Below, one piece after another: positions 1 through 8,122 of a stretch of DNA of 64,000 nt (the first letter of the stretch is position 1; each line of letters begins with the position of its first letter). Source of the DNA: Aureliella helgolandensis (lineage in GTDB: Bacteria > Planctomycetota > Planctomycetia > Pirellulales > Pirellulaceae); assembly GCF_007752135.1 (NCBI RefSeq), contig NZ_CP036298.1, positions 4,092,001 through 4,156,000 of the forward strand, in the 5' to 3' direction. The position numbers and the translations under genes were made by a program. The notes under the pieces were generated by a model. It had not been told where the DNA came from and made no database searches. It was given only the letters and a program-made list of their open reading frames with translations.

Positions 1-272
1 ACGTCTACTTGATGATCGAAGCCATGAGCGATGGCGGAGTCGCCCAAGGACTTCCGCGCCAAGTTGCTACACGAATGGCGGCTCAAACACTTCTGGGGGC
101 CGCGCAAATGGTTCTCCAAACCGAACTGCATCCCGGCGTGTTGAAGGATCAGGTGACAAGTCCTGGCGGAACGACGATCGCAGCAATCCGCTCTCTGGAG
201 TCGGCTGGATTTCGGAGCGCGTTGATCGAAGCTGTTGCGGCGGCCGCTCAGCGTAGCCAAGAACTGGCTTAG
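1..272 (+). CDS. proC: Pyrroline-5-carboxylate reductase, C-terminal part
   Basis: This is the 3' end of a gene that begins before the window; the frame is open from base 3. The product reduces 1-pyrroline-5-carboxylate to L-proline with NAD(P)H in the cytoplasm, the last step of proline synthesis. The visible part is the dimerisation domain of the family: an [15 protein letters not shown] helix, then [13 protein letters not shown] and the signature [19 protein letters not shown], followed by a short terminal helix ending in QELA. These segments follow the family closely, with no frameshift. The Rossmann domain that binds NAD(P) lies outside the window. A strong hairpin sits 32 bases after the stop codon, so transcription may end there before the next gene. 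Confidence 0.93.
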   Translation, partial: VYLMIEAMSDGGVAQGLPRQVATRMAAQTLLGAAQMVLQTELHPGVLKDQVTSPGGTTIAAIRSLESAGFRSALIEAVAAAAQRSQELA

Positions 273-304
273 GACCGTCGGAACTATTATTGGCGGATTG
301 TCGC

Positions 305-324
305 CGAACCGCTCCAGCGGTTCG
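305..324 (+). terminator. GC-rich hairpin after proC
   Basis: A perfect 9-base inverted repeat, CGAACCGCT and AGCGGTTCG separated by CC, lies 32 bases after the proC stop and 85 bases before the next start. There is no T-run after it, so it is not a classical intrinsic terminator. A second perfect palindrome, CGCCGATCGGCG, follows at 335-346. The pair could mark the end of the proC transcript or be an operator for the downstream phosphoesterase gene. Confidence 0.35.
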
Positions 325-408
325 TTCGGGAAATCGCCGATCGGCGGAGCGATCTGTCGACGCTTATGGTTCCGACCGTCCCTAGTCTCAACAATCAAGG
401 AGCTCCCT

Positions 409-1464
409 ATGATCTATCAGCGGTTGTGTTTTGTTCTACTCGCGGTTCCTCTGGCCGTTATCGCCCCGGCTGTGCGACCACCGGTCAGCCACGGGCAGGA
501 CGCGCCGCTTAGGCGGATTCTGTTTGGCTCTTGCATTCAACAAGATGAGCCTACGCCAATTTTCCACACCATGTTGGAGACCGAACCGCAACTCCTGTTG
601 TTGCTGGGAGACAATATCTATGCCGATACTTCAGACAACCAAGTCATGCGCGACAAGTATCAGAGGTTGGCGAAAAATCGAGCCTTTTTAGAATTGCGAT
701 CGAGCTGCCCGTTGATGGCAACATGGGACGATCACGATTTTGGTATCAATGACGGCGGTGCGGCTTTTGCATCCCGAGACCAAGCCCAAGTCGCCTTCCT
801 CGATTTCTGGGATACGCCACTTAATTCTCCCAAACGAGCCCAGGCGGGCGTCTACGACTCAAAGATCTTCGGGCCGCCTGGCAAACGAATTCAAGTCATC
901 ATGCTTGATACGCGGTACTTTCGATCACCACTGAAGGTCGGGGAACGCCGGGTGGGAGGCCCCTACGAGCCGGATGATGATCGGGAAAAGACGATGCTCG
1001 GTGACATGCAATGGCATTGGTTGGAACGGCAATTACGCGAGCCTGCCGAATTGCGCATCATTGCCAGTAGTATTCAGTTTGTAGCAGAGTCTGCTGGGCA
1101 GGAAGCCTGGGCCAACCTCCCACACGAACGCCGACGCATGATCGATCTAATACAAAGCACGGGGGCTAAGGGCGTTCTATTTGTGAGTGGCGATCGCCAT
1201 TGGGCTGAACTCTCGATCGAACGCGAACGGGTACCCTACCCACTGCTAGATGCAACTTCTAGCAGTTTCAACCAAAAGCACCCCAGAGGTACGCCGACGA
1301 AGAATCGTTTTCGGGCAGTCGATCAGACCTACCACCATGAGAACTTTGGCATCTTGACCATCGACTGGGACAAGGCCGACCCGCAAATCAAGCTTGAGAT
1401 ACGCAATATCGCGAATGTAGCCCAGATCCAATGGCACATCCGTCTCAGTGAGCTTCAACCGTAG
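409..1464 (+). CDS. PhoD-like alkaline phosphatase family protein (secreted)
   Basis: A 351-residue exported metallophosphoesterase of the PhoD/PhoD-like family, expected to cleave phosphate mono- or diesters outside the cytoplasmic membrane. The start ATG at 409 is chosen because AAGGAG lies six bases upstream and the protein then opens with a signal peptide (LCFVLLAVPLAVIAPA). Family motifs follow in order: ILFGSCIQQ, LLGDNIYAD (metal-binding Asp and Asn), ATWDDHDFG (DDHD), MLDTRYFRS, and near the end SGDRHWAEL with the metal-binding His. The frame extends upstream to 235, but that part has no signal peptide or ribosome site and is probably non-coding. It stands alone between proC and convergent genes. 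The exact substrate cannot be told from sequence. Confidence 0.88.
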   Translation: MIYQRLCFVLLAVPLAVIAPAVRPPVSHGQDAPLRRILFGSCIQQDEPTPIFHTMLETEPQLLLLLGDNIYADTSDNQVMRDKYQRLAKNRAFLELRSSCPLMATWDDHDFGINDGGAAFASRDQAQVAFLDFWDTPLNSPKRAQAGVYDSKIFGPPGKRIQVIMLDTRYFRSPLKVGERRVGGPYEPDDDREKTMLGDMQWHWLERQLREPAELRIIASSIQFVAESAGQEAWANLPHERRRMIDLIQSTGAKGVLFVSGDRHWAELSIERERVPYPLLDATSSSFNQKHPRGTPTKNRFRAVDQTYHHENFGILTIDWDKADPQIKLEIRNIANVAQIQWHIRLSELQP

Positions 1465-1626
1465 AGCGTTAGCAGGGTGGTAGCAGGGCACTACTAAAGG
1501 GCGACGAACTTAATGAAGCTCAGATTGCGTCTCGCTACCACTTGGGCTGACCGCGGACCTGTTGCCACGCCTCCATGGATGTTGGCTGCTTGGCAGCGCT
1601 GTAGCGGCGGCAATCGAATGGCTGCA

Positions 1627-1686
1627 GGGAATCTCGGGAGTTGGATCCTGCGCAAGTGAAACCTGGGCAAATGAATCTCGGGCAAG
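1627..1686. repeat. Degenerate 15-base tandem repeat, four units
   Basis: The 244-base gap between the phosphoesterase and the next gene holds four adjacent 15-base units (1627, 1642, 1657, 1672). On the minus strand they read TTGCCCGAGATTCAT, TTGCCCAGGTTTCAC, TTGCGCAGGATCCAA and CTCCCGAGATTCCCT. Units share a skeleton of TTGCCC-GAGATTCA with drift. No credible gene covers the gap. It is one of several short tandem arrays of similar unit size in this window. Confidence 0.6.
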
Positions 1687-1708
1687 GCAATTAGAGTGCG
1701 GCACTATG

Positions 1709-3148
1709 CTAGTAGCCGATGCCTGCCCTGAGCATTAAAGTGGAGTTGAGGTCGAGGCTGTCGGCAGGCGAATATTTGTAGATCAATTCGCGATCAAAGA
1801 CGTAACCAACTTCAAAGAAGCCAGTGCGCCGACCCTCGCGCATTTGGTCGTTGCGGCCCCATTCGAATCCCAGGGCTAGACGAATATCGTTGATGTCGAT
1901 CGAATCGGTTGCACCGCTAGTTCGCTCCACAGTCCAGGCCCCGCCTCCGTAGTGACCGGCCACATACCACCAGCTATCGACGGTTCCGATAGTTGACAGA
2001 TAGTGGGCCAATTTGGGTTCAGGAAAAAAGATGTCGAAGCGAGTTTCTGCGTTGGGTTGCCATAGGAGACCGCCCGCCGGTAAGAGCTTCGTCTTGTTGC
2101 GGTCGAGATACAAGACGCCCAGTTTCAGGGTCGCTTTGGGGGTGATTCTCAAACGCCCAATCGCCCGGCCTTGGATGCGAAGACTTTCCGAGGTCGCAGT
2201 ATTGAAGTCGGTAAACATTCCGACTCGGAGTCCCAATTCCGCCCCCACAATTCGTTGTACATCAGATTGCCAGCCCGTATCTAAAAATGCGGAATAGGCC
2301 AGTGCTGGCAGATCGGCAGTTGCGGGAGGTTTGGGCCCAGACCATTGGTGCAAGGAAAAACTGGGCATAATATAAAGCGGCTGATTGGAGAACAAAAAGT
2401 TGGGCCACAGCATAGCAATGGCCAAATCGGTGTCGTTGATCGACAAGTCGTCCGTACTGTCGCCGCCGCTCAACCATGTGTGCCGGAACCGCGATCCCTG
2501 AAACAGGCGTTGGAAATCAGGCGATCCAGTAGGACTTGAAAAGATCGTACCCTGCGGGTTCCAATTCGAGGGAGCTCCACCGATCGTACCTCCGGGCGGC
2601 GGTGGGTAGACCCCATAGCCAGGAGTTCCGTAGCCATAGCCACTCGCCGAATTATAAGGCGAACTAGGGAACAAGGCGGATGGTGAGCTATTCGGGTAAA
2701 CGCCCGGTTGCGAATACGGACTTCCGCCACCGGAAAAACTCCCTATCGTGGCGCTTTGCCCAGTCCCTGGGAATGGAGCCGGTGCACCGTTGTAGCCTGG
2801 GTACCCTCCAACGTTGCCCGCGGGTGAGGCCGAGTAGGGATTCGCAGAGTAGCTGGGAGGAAGTTGCGTAGCAGTTGGTGCTACGTTGTAGCTAGGGTTG
2901 TAAGATGGAGTGTAGACTTGTGCCGTTGCCGTGGGTGCCGCTGACGCATACGGGTCGAAGGTTGAGCTGCCGAACCCTGTGGACGGATAGACTCCCGCCT
3001 GCGTTGCCGGATTGATGGGAACCATTTGAGGCTGCCCACCATTGATAGGCCGCAAACCGGAGGCGGTCTGCGCCAATGTGGAGGGCTCGGCGGCGATTAG
3101 CAACCAGCCTGACAAGAGTAGTATTACGATTCGCTGCGTGCTAAGCAT
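1709..3148 (-). CDS. Probable outer-membrane beta-barrel protein with proline/tyrosine-rich N-terminal region
   Basis: A 479-residue exported protein of unknown function. The ATG at 3148 gives a clean signal peptide (IVILLLSGWLLIAAEPSTLAQ); an upstream TTG at 3190 would add 14 hydrophilic residues. Residues of about 30-210 are low in complexity, rich in Pro, Tyr, Ser, Gly and Ala, with recurring SYNPSYN and GYGYGTPGYG patterns. From about residue 220 the sequence changes to alternating polar and aromatic strands (for example LAIAMLWPNFLFSNQPLYIM, RLRITPKATLKLGVLYLD) and ends LMLRAGIGY. A terminal aromatic residue is usual for barrels inserted by the BAM machinery. The fold is inferred from this pattern; I do not recognise a named family. 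The preceding gene lies on the other strand. Confidence 0.7.
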   Translation of the reverse strand: MLSTQRIVILLLSGWLLIAAEPSTLAQTASGLRPINGGQPQMVPINPATQAGVYPSTGFGSSTFDPYASAAPTATAQVYTPSYNPSYNVAPTATQLPPSYSANPYSASPAGNVGGYPGYNGAPAPFPGTGQSATIGSFSGGGSPYSQPGVYPNSSPSALFPSSPYNSASGYGYGTPGYGVYPPPPGGTIGGAPSNWNPQGTIFSSPTGSPDFQRLFQGSRFRHTWLSGGDSTDDLSINDTDLAIAMLWPNFLFSNQPLYIMPSFSLHQWSGPKPPATADLPALAYSAFLDTGWQSDVQRIVGAELGLRVGMFTDFNTATSESLRIQGRAIGRLRITPKATLKLGVLYLDRNKTKLLPAGGLLWQPNAETRFDIFFPEPKLAHYLSTIGTVDSWWYVAGHYGGGAWTVERTSGATDSIDINDIRLALGFEWGRNDQMREGRRTGFFEVGYVFDRELIYKYSPADSLDLNSTLMLRAGIGY

Positions 3149-3289
3149 CAATCGGCCTAGTGAGTCGAGGGGGCGATCCTTGGCGTGCAATCGCCTCCGA
3201 TGACAAAAGTTGTTGTGCTTTAGCTAGTAACCGATTTGGAAAGAAGCCGTCAATATCTATTCGAGATTAACTCAAGTTTGGGGCTTTAG

Positions 3290-3700
3290 ATGACGGGTGG
3301 GGTTCGGGTGCTGGTTAAGCTAGCACGGATTGCGTGGGCCAGTCCCTATAGCTGTCTAGGTATTTTGATCGGCCTAGCGGGACTTTGCAGCGGAGGAGGG
3401 GCGGTGTACCGCGAGGGCGCCCTTGAATTCTACGGGGGCGCAACGCGGTGGTTGGTGAGGCATTTGCCGACCGGCAAACGCACCATGGGGTTTACCTTAG
3501 GTCATACGATCCTCGGGCAGAATGCTCACGAGCTCATCGCGGTTGGAAAGCACGAGCGAGTGCATGTGCGGCAATTCGAATTGTGGGGCCCGTTGATGGG
3601 CCCCGCCTATCTCTCAGCCTCGGCCTGGCAGTGGCTGAGAGGTAGAGATGCTTATCGGGACAATCCCTTTGAAGTCGAAGCGTATCGCGAAGCGCCTTAG
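3290..3700 (+). CDS. Small membrane protein with an HExxH motif
   Basis: A 136-residue protein with one hydrophobic segment near the N-terminus (about residues 17-36). At residues 88-95 it carries HERVHVRQ, an HExxH zinc-protease-like motif followed by a Gln, then WGPLMGPAYLSAS, and ends with NPFEVEAYREA, which could supply a further acidic ligand. The HExxHxxQ layout recalls the short metalloprotease-like DUF4157 core, and the phrase RGRDAYRDNPFE is, from memory, typical of a small conserved family of unknown function. Whether it has peptidase activity is unknown. It ends three bases from the stop of the convergent large gene. Confidence 0.72.
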   Translation: MTGGVRVLVKLARIAWASPYSCLGILIGLAGLCSGGGAVYREGALEFYGGATRWLVRHLPTGKRTMGFTLGHTILGQNAHELIAVGKHERVHVRQFELWGPLMGPAYLSASAWQWLRGRDAYRDNPFEVEAYREAP

Positions 3701-3703
3701 CCG

Positions 3704-6172
3704 TTAGTTGTTGGTGTCGTCGTACACGAAGGTTCCCTCTTCTTTGACAACGCCCACATTGAGATTTTGGCTGGTGAGCTGGCTGCGTACCACGCGGGTT
3801 CCAGCTTGGTTATGTTGCACTTGGAACTGGTAGGTGCGTTGGTCGCCAATGGCCATCTCTGAAATCGGCTCGAATTGGACGACCGATCCGCTCTGCTTGT
3901 AGCCGACTTGAGCGATGACATCGACCAACTTAGCACCTTCCGGTAGTTCCACATCGAGTTTCACATTGCGATCCGGCTTGTTGCCCACGTTGACTACGCT
4001 CACCGTGTAGGTGGTGCTTGCGCCGACTTCGATTGAGCCATCGTTTTGGCTGATTTTGAATTCCAGCTCTGCCAATCCTTCGACGTTCACTTGACCATTC
4101 GCCTCGGCCGACAGGTTCAGGTCGGCGGTGGCCTTGACCGAAAAGGCTTGGGTGCCCAGCTCGACCGGCAGCACCGTGACTTGGAACGGTGCAGGCTGTC
4201 CGGCCGGAAGCGATTCCAGCCCAACTCGCAACGTGTGTCGCGCGGGATCGTAGTTAGCTTGGGGGACGTCGGAAGACATGTACTTCAATCCGGCAGGTAG
4301 ATGGACGACGAAGTTTAAATTGGTCGCCGCTGCAGTGCCGTTGTTAAGAATGGTGAAACGGTAATTGGCGGGGCGTTCCAGGTAGCGAAGCTTAGGCCCT
4401 TCGATACTTGCCACCAACTGTGGTGAACGCACGTCGACAGCGATCGATTTTTCCGCCAGGACTCCGTCTCCGGATACTGCGCGGACGGCACACTCGGCGG
4501 TACCGGGTTGAACGGCCGTGAAGGCCAGTGTCGTAATGCGGATCGATTGTCCGGGATGCAAGTCTCCCAGGGGGGCTTCAAGTTGCGAAACACCGCTTTC
4601 GTGCCGGATCTGCTCTGGAATGTCGGCTTCGAGACGCACGCCGCGAGCGATGCCGGTTCCAACGTTCTTGATATTGACGATCACTTGTTGAAAATCGCCA
4701 ATCAAGACTTCTGCTTGGCTCTCAAGTGTCAGTTCCAATTTGGGCTTGGTGGCTAGCATTCTCGTGGAGGCTTGGGCTGCGAAGTGAAAAGTCGCAACGC
4801 TTCCCAACTCCCCTTCAATCTCGGGAATCAGATCGAGTTGAATGGAGCGTTCGCCACCGGCCGCTAGCTGTCCTAGGTTCCAAGTTAGCACGCCCTCAGC
4901 GGTGGGAGTAATTGCGGGCTCCGCGGAGACAAATTTGGTACCGCGTGGGAGCTTGTCGACGATAGTGATGTCGTGAGCGATTGCGTTCCCTGCATTGCGG
5001 AGAATGTAAATGATGCTCGCTTTCTTGCCTACTTGAATCTCTTCAGGCGAGCGTTTCTCAAGTTGCAGAACGGGGCTCTGCATCCCATCGAGATGTCGGT
5101 TGCCAGGCTGATCGCTTAAGAGGCTCGCGACTTGAGCGGTGAGACGAGTCCCAGTCGTTCCGCTCGTCTCAGGCAGTCGTGTGGGGCTATTGCGGGTTGC
5201 ATCGGAAACGCCTTCGGGGACTCGGGCTGGTGGCGCGCCGGATAGGCTGCCTGCTGAGTAGGACGGCGTGTTCAGGGAGGTGTTAGGGGCGGCGGGGAAT
5301 CCGCCGTCCGCACCAAGGCCGCTGTTTGAAGTGCCGCTGAGTAACGCGGGCGGGGGTGCGCTGCGAGTCGGTGTGTTTAGGTCGGTGGGTTGCATTACAC
5401 CACGCTGGGTGTCGGACATCCGATTGGAAGATGCGCCGTAGTTGCTCGCGCTACGCTGGGGAAGCGAGGGAATGGCATCCGCTGCCGAGCGGGCATCTGA
5501 CGTTGGCGATGAGTCTTGTTCTGGCTGCGTTGGAGGAGCCGATGAGGTGTTGGTGATGGGGACCAAAACTGGTGACGGCGCTTCGACGGGCGGAGGTAAA
5601 CTGCCCGCTTTCTCGCCAGCTGGTTCAGAGACCGTTGGTTCCTCAGCTGGTGGGGTCGGGAAGTTGGCGGTTGGAAGCGATGTGGAAGTTCCCAGGGAGC
5701 TTGGGGCATTCGCTTGTTGGGCTGGGGCGGTTGGCGTGGACGAAGGCGCGTTGCCTAACCAGGTCGGTAGACTCGCACTTGCAGCAGGCATCGTGGACGG
5801 GGGGGCGGGAGAGGACGGCAGGGAGCTTGGTAACTCTTCCGCGGCAGATGCTAAAACGACCGATGAAGAGGGAAGTGCATCGGGTGGCATTCGCAACGGA
5901 TTGTCCGAGTCGTCGTCGCTCTCGGCCGCGTGCTCCGGAAGGCCCTCGTTGTTGGCGCGCACGATGGGCTTGCTGAGACTCGCGTAGGAGCCGTTCAACC
6001 CAGGTGCGCTCGCATTGATCGCAATCGGTTGGGCTGGCTTCGGCGCTAAGGCGATCGGCTCGGTGACTTCGTGTTCGCGCTGCCGAGAATCGTGTTGAGC
6101 CATCACAATGGCACATGCACCAAGCACGATGATTCCGCCGATGGTCGCTAGGCGAGTACTAGTTTTCTTCAT
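3704..6172 (-). CDS. Large surface protein with DUF11/CARDB-type repeats
   Basis: An 822-residue exported protein. It opens with a membrane segment (TIGGIIVLGACAIVMAQ), followed by about 320 residues rich in Ser, Pro, Ala and Thr that are likely disordered or glycosylated. The C-terminal half, from about residue 365, is made of four to five immunoglobulin-like repeats of about 115 residues. Each has the DUF11 pattern: a parallel such as SPEEIQVGKKASIIYILRNA or NDGSIEVGASTTYTVSVVN, then IVDKLPRGTKFVSA or LDVELPEGAKLVDV. Such repeats are known from planctomycete and other bacterial envelope proteins, where they serve structural or adhesive roles. The ATG at 6172 is the only start placing the membrane segment at the N-terminus. 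It is divergent from the thioredoxin gene. Confidence 0.82.
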   Translation of the reverse strand: MKKTSTRLATIGGIIVLGACAIVMAQHDSRQREHEVTEPIALAPKPAQPIAINASAPGLNGSYASLSKPIVRANNEGLPEHAAESDDDSDNPLRMPPDALPSSSVVLASAAEELPSSLPSSPAPPSTMPAASASLPTWLGNAPSSTPTAPAQQANAPSSLGTSTSLPTANFPTPPAEEPTVSEPAGEKAGSLPPPVEAPSPVLVPITNTSSAPPTQPEQDSSPTSDARSAADAIPSLPQRSASNYGASSNRMSDTQRGVMQPTDLNTPTRSAPPPALLSGTSNSGLGADGGFPAAPNTSLNTPSYSAGSLSGAPPARVPEGVSDATRNSPTRLPETSGTTGTRLTAQVASLLSDQPGNRHLDGMQSPVLQLEKRSPEEIQVGKKASIIYILRNAGNAIAHDITIVDKLPRGTKFVSAEPAITPTAEGVLTWNLGQLAAGGERSIQLDLIPEIEGELGSVATFHFAAQASTRMLATKPKLELTLESQAEVLIGDFQQVIVNIKNVGTGIARGVRLEADIPEQIRHESGVSQLEAPLGDLHPGQSIRITTLAFTAVQPGTAECAVRAVSGDGVLAEKSIAVDVRSPQLVASIEGPKLRYLERPANYRFTILNNGTAAATNLNFVVHLPAGLKYMSSDVPQANYDPARHTLRVGLESLPAGQPAPFQVTVLPVELGTQAFSVKATADLNLSAEANGQVNVEGLAELEFKISQNDGSIEVGASTTYTVSVVNVGNKPDRNVKLDVELPEGAKLVDVIAQVGYKQSGSVVQFEPISEMAIGDQRTYQFQVQHNQAGTRVVRSQLTSQNLNVGVVKEEGTFVYDDTNN

Positions 6173-6889
6173 AGTTGGCGACGTCCATGTCGACAGGGGT
6201 GTGTCAAAAAAGTCGCATTACGCGGGAGTGCCGTTGGGGAGGCAAATGCAGGCTATCCAAGCTGCTATCTTGCTTGGTAGCAAATCCTTCAACTGGGCGG
6301 TAGGGCAAAACTGGCTTGTTGGACGAATCGTGCCAGTTCGCCGCTAAATGCTAGCAACTTCAGCTCCCCTCGGCTAGCGGCTTGACTTCGCAAGACTTCC
6401 TCGCTGGATTGGCAACACGTCTTCGGCTGAGGACACGCTCGATGCGGCTACTATTTAGGCAGTTGGGGGAACTGCAAGACGGAATGCGCTGATAGCTGGC
6501 AGCCTTGATGCTCGTCCTAAAGATTTGAAAGTGTATGCGGCGTTTGAGGAGCAGATAGTGTCCAAGGAAAGCCCATTGGTTTGGAGATGGAATGATCGGA
6601 ATCGGGACGCGGCCGGGGAGTTCTATTCCCGCTGTGGCTTGAGCAATGTATCGCCCCAACGATGGCGAAACGCCCTTAAACGCACTTGAGACCGAGGGCA
6701 CCGACATCGGATTTTGTGGATAGATTGCTCTGCAATTGCCTTGAGGGATCGAGCCGGACCGTGCCGGATTGTTTAGACTGAACAAGATAAGCCAGAGCTT
6801 GCTCGGTCGATTGGACGATCTTGAATTGGTGGGACGGCTCCTCCCCCTAAACGGCTCACTCAAAACGATTCCTCAAGGACCTCATTCCC
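6173..6889. other. 717-base divergent gap with no supported gene
   Basis: The stretch separates two divergently transcribed genes and must hold both promoters. Open frames on both strands give compositions with no domain, no signal peptide and no ribosome site, so I call none. AAGGA at about 6874 is the ribosome site of the thioredoxin gene. No clear hairpin or tandem repeat was found. Confidence 0.5.
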
Positions 6890-7381
6890 ATGCCAAGCCA
6901 AAGTCTATCGCGACTGACCACGATTATCTGCGTGATTGGTGTCTTCTTTATTGCTCGTTCAATGCTTTCGCCTCCCGGGACGCCTGGTGCGGCTGATCTA
7001 CCCCGTTCCGTCGAGCAAATCCCGCAGGGGGGCGCTGAGAATCCGCTCACGCAAGCCGAGCTCGAGAATCGAGTCGTGGATGCCACTGATGACAATTTCA
7101 GGCAGTTGCTATCGCAGGCGAGTGGCCCGGTCCTGATCGATTTCCATGCCGATTGGTGCGGTCCCTGTCGCATTCAAGGCGGCATTCTTGAGGAAGTCGC
7201 TTCTACTCTGAAGGCAGGAAAAATCTTGAAGGTCGACGTGGACGCCAATCCGCAGTTGGCGGGGGTGTTCAAGGTTTCCTCCATTCCGATGCTAGTTTTG
7301 TATCGCGATGGAGAGTTTGTGAAGTCCATCGTTGGCGTCGCATCCAAGGACGAAGTTCAAACGATGCTCGCTGTACAATAA
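6890..7381 (+). CDS. Membrane-anchored thioredoxin-fold protein
   Basis: A 163-residue thioredoxin with an N-terminal membrane anchor or signal peptide (TTIICVIGVFFIARSML) and a short spacer. The thioredoxin domain spans about residues 65-160: VVDATDDNFRQLL, VLIDFHADWCGPCRIQ with the redox pair Cys-Gly-Pro-Cys, then KVDVDANPQLAGVFKVSSIPML with the cis-proline, and ending in a helix. It is likely to reduce or exchange disulfides on the outer side of the cytoplasmic membrane. AAGGA about 12 bases upstream supports the ATG at 6890. No redox partner lies nearby; the downstream region is the palindrome cluster. Confidence 0.9.
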   Translation: MPSQSLSRLTTIICVIGVFFIARSMLSPPGTPGAADLPRSVEQIPQGGAENPLTQAELENRVVDATDDNFRQLLSQASGPVLIDFHADWCGPCRIQGGILEEVASTLKAGKILKVDVDANPQLAGVFKVSSIPMLVLYRDGEFVKSIVGVASKDEVQTMLAVQ

Positions 7382-7600
7382 AGGTATCGTAGCAACAGGC
7401 CCCGTAAGCCTACAGGCCGAGCATCGCGATCAGTCCCCAGGCATTTCCTCTGCGGATGATCGCCCCCCAAGCGGCATGCGAATTTCTGATTGTTGTGCTC
7501 ACACTCTGCCACCTCACGCACCCCCTGCCGAATACGTGCCTTGGAGTGAGGGCCCATTGCCCCAAGGCCCCTGCCTGCCAACAACCTTCCAGGGGACAGT

Positions 7601-7632
7601 CCCCGTGTACTCATCTCCCCGTGTACTCATCG
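7601..7632. repeat. 16-base tandem duplication
   Basis: CCCCGTGTACTCATCT at 7601-7616 is followed directly by CCCCGTGTACTCATCG at 7617-7632: two units differing only in the last base, overlapping the right arm of the first palindrome of the cluster. Confidence 0.85.
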
Positions 7633-7870
7633 CGCGCCCCGCTGTCAGCATCCTATTGCCGTGGTCTGCCCCCACGGGCCTCCAACTGGTGGACTCACGG
7701 GGTCTGTCCGCAGGACTCACGAGGGCTGTCCCCAATAGTGCCATGTAGTGGAATCCGGGGACTGACCCCACGAAGGACACGCACACCGCTGCAGTTCGGA
7801 CGCAGGGGTGTGTCCCCAAGCATTCTTGCAGGCATTGCACGGGGTCTGTCCCCATGAAGCACGGGCAATT

Positions 7871-7933
7871 GGTTCGCGGGGTCTGTCCCCATTGTGATTC
7901 GTCGGTTCGCGGGGTCTGTCCCCATTGTGATTC
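7871..7933. repeat. 33-base tandem duplication containing the palindrome
   Basis: GGTTCGC, the palindrome and ATTGTGATTC recur with a 33-base period at 7871 and 7904, identical over 30 bases. It shows that the palindrome cluster can grow by local tandem duplication. Confidence 0.9.
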
Positions 7934-8122
7934 CCTCCGGGGTGGGGACCTCGGGGAGGCCCACGGAACGCGCGCTGGCAGCTTAGGGCGTGTCCCCACG
8001 GGCGTTGGGGGGCGGGAATGCTGTCATTGGATGCCGCCGTTGGGTCATAAAAGACCGACGCTGACTATAATAGCAATCCGGCACTTCGCGCGTTCCCACT
8101 TATGGGGAGGTGAGTAGTAGGG

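Larger units (their letters stand above)
7592..7998. repeat. Cluster of GGGGTCTGTCCCC-type palindromes
   Basis: Within the gene-free stretch 7382-8122 there are at least nine copies of an imperfect palindrome close to GGGG-TCTGT-CCCCA, starting near 7592, 7699, 7722, 7757, 7805, 7841, 7878, 7911 and 7985, with a more decayed one at 7662. Both arms are conserved while the centre varies (TCTGT, ACAGT, ACTGA, TGTGT). Spacing is irregular (23 to about 75 bases) and orientation mixed, so this is not a CRISPR. It resembles REP-like intergenic elements. Frames across it give CPHC-type artefacts and are not genes. Confidence 0.8.

Noticed and set aside
235-408. Long N-terminal extension of the PhoD-like protein
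   Set aside because: It overlaps the proC end and the hairpin, and the ATG at 409 has a good ribosome site followed by a signal peptide.
5442-5987. 181-residue Gly/Ala-rich frame opposite to the DUF11 protein
   Set aside because: Antisense of the Ser/Pro/Ala-rich section of that gene; composition is a mirror of it.
6360-6863. 167-residue frame on the minus strand in the gap before the thioredoxin gene
   Set aside because: No ribosome site, no signal or domain pattern, unusual Ser/Arg/Pro composition typical of non-coding frames.
7592-7998. CRISPR array
   Set aside because: Repeats are only about 14 bases, irregularly spaced and in mixed orientation, and no cas gene is in the window.
7854-8117. 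Frame with RGVCPHCDSSVRGVCPHCDS, looking like zinc ribbons
   Set aside because: The CPHC pairs come directly from the GGGGTCTGTCCCC palindrome and its 33-base duplication; no start site or homologous pattern.
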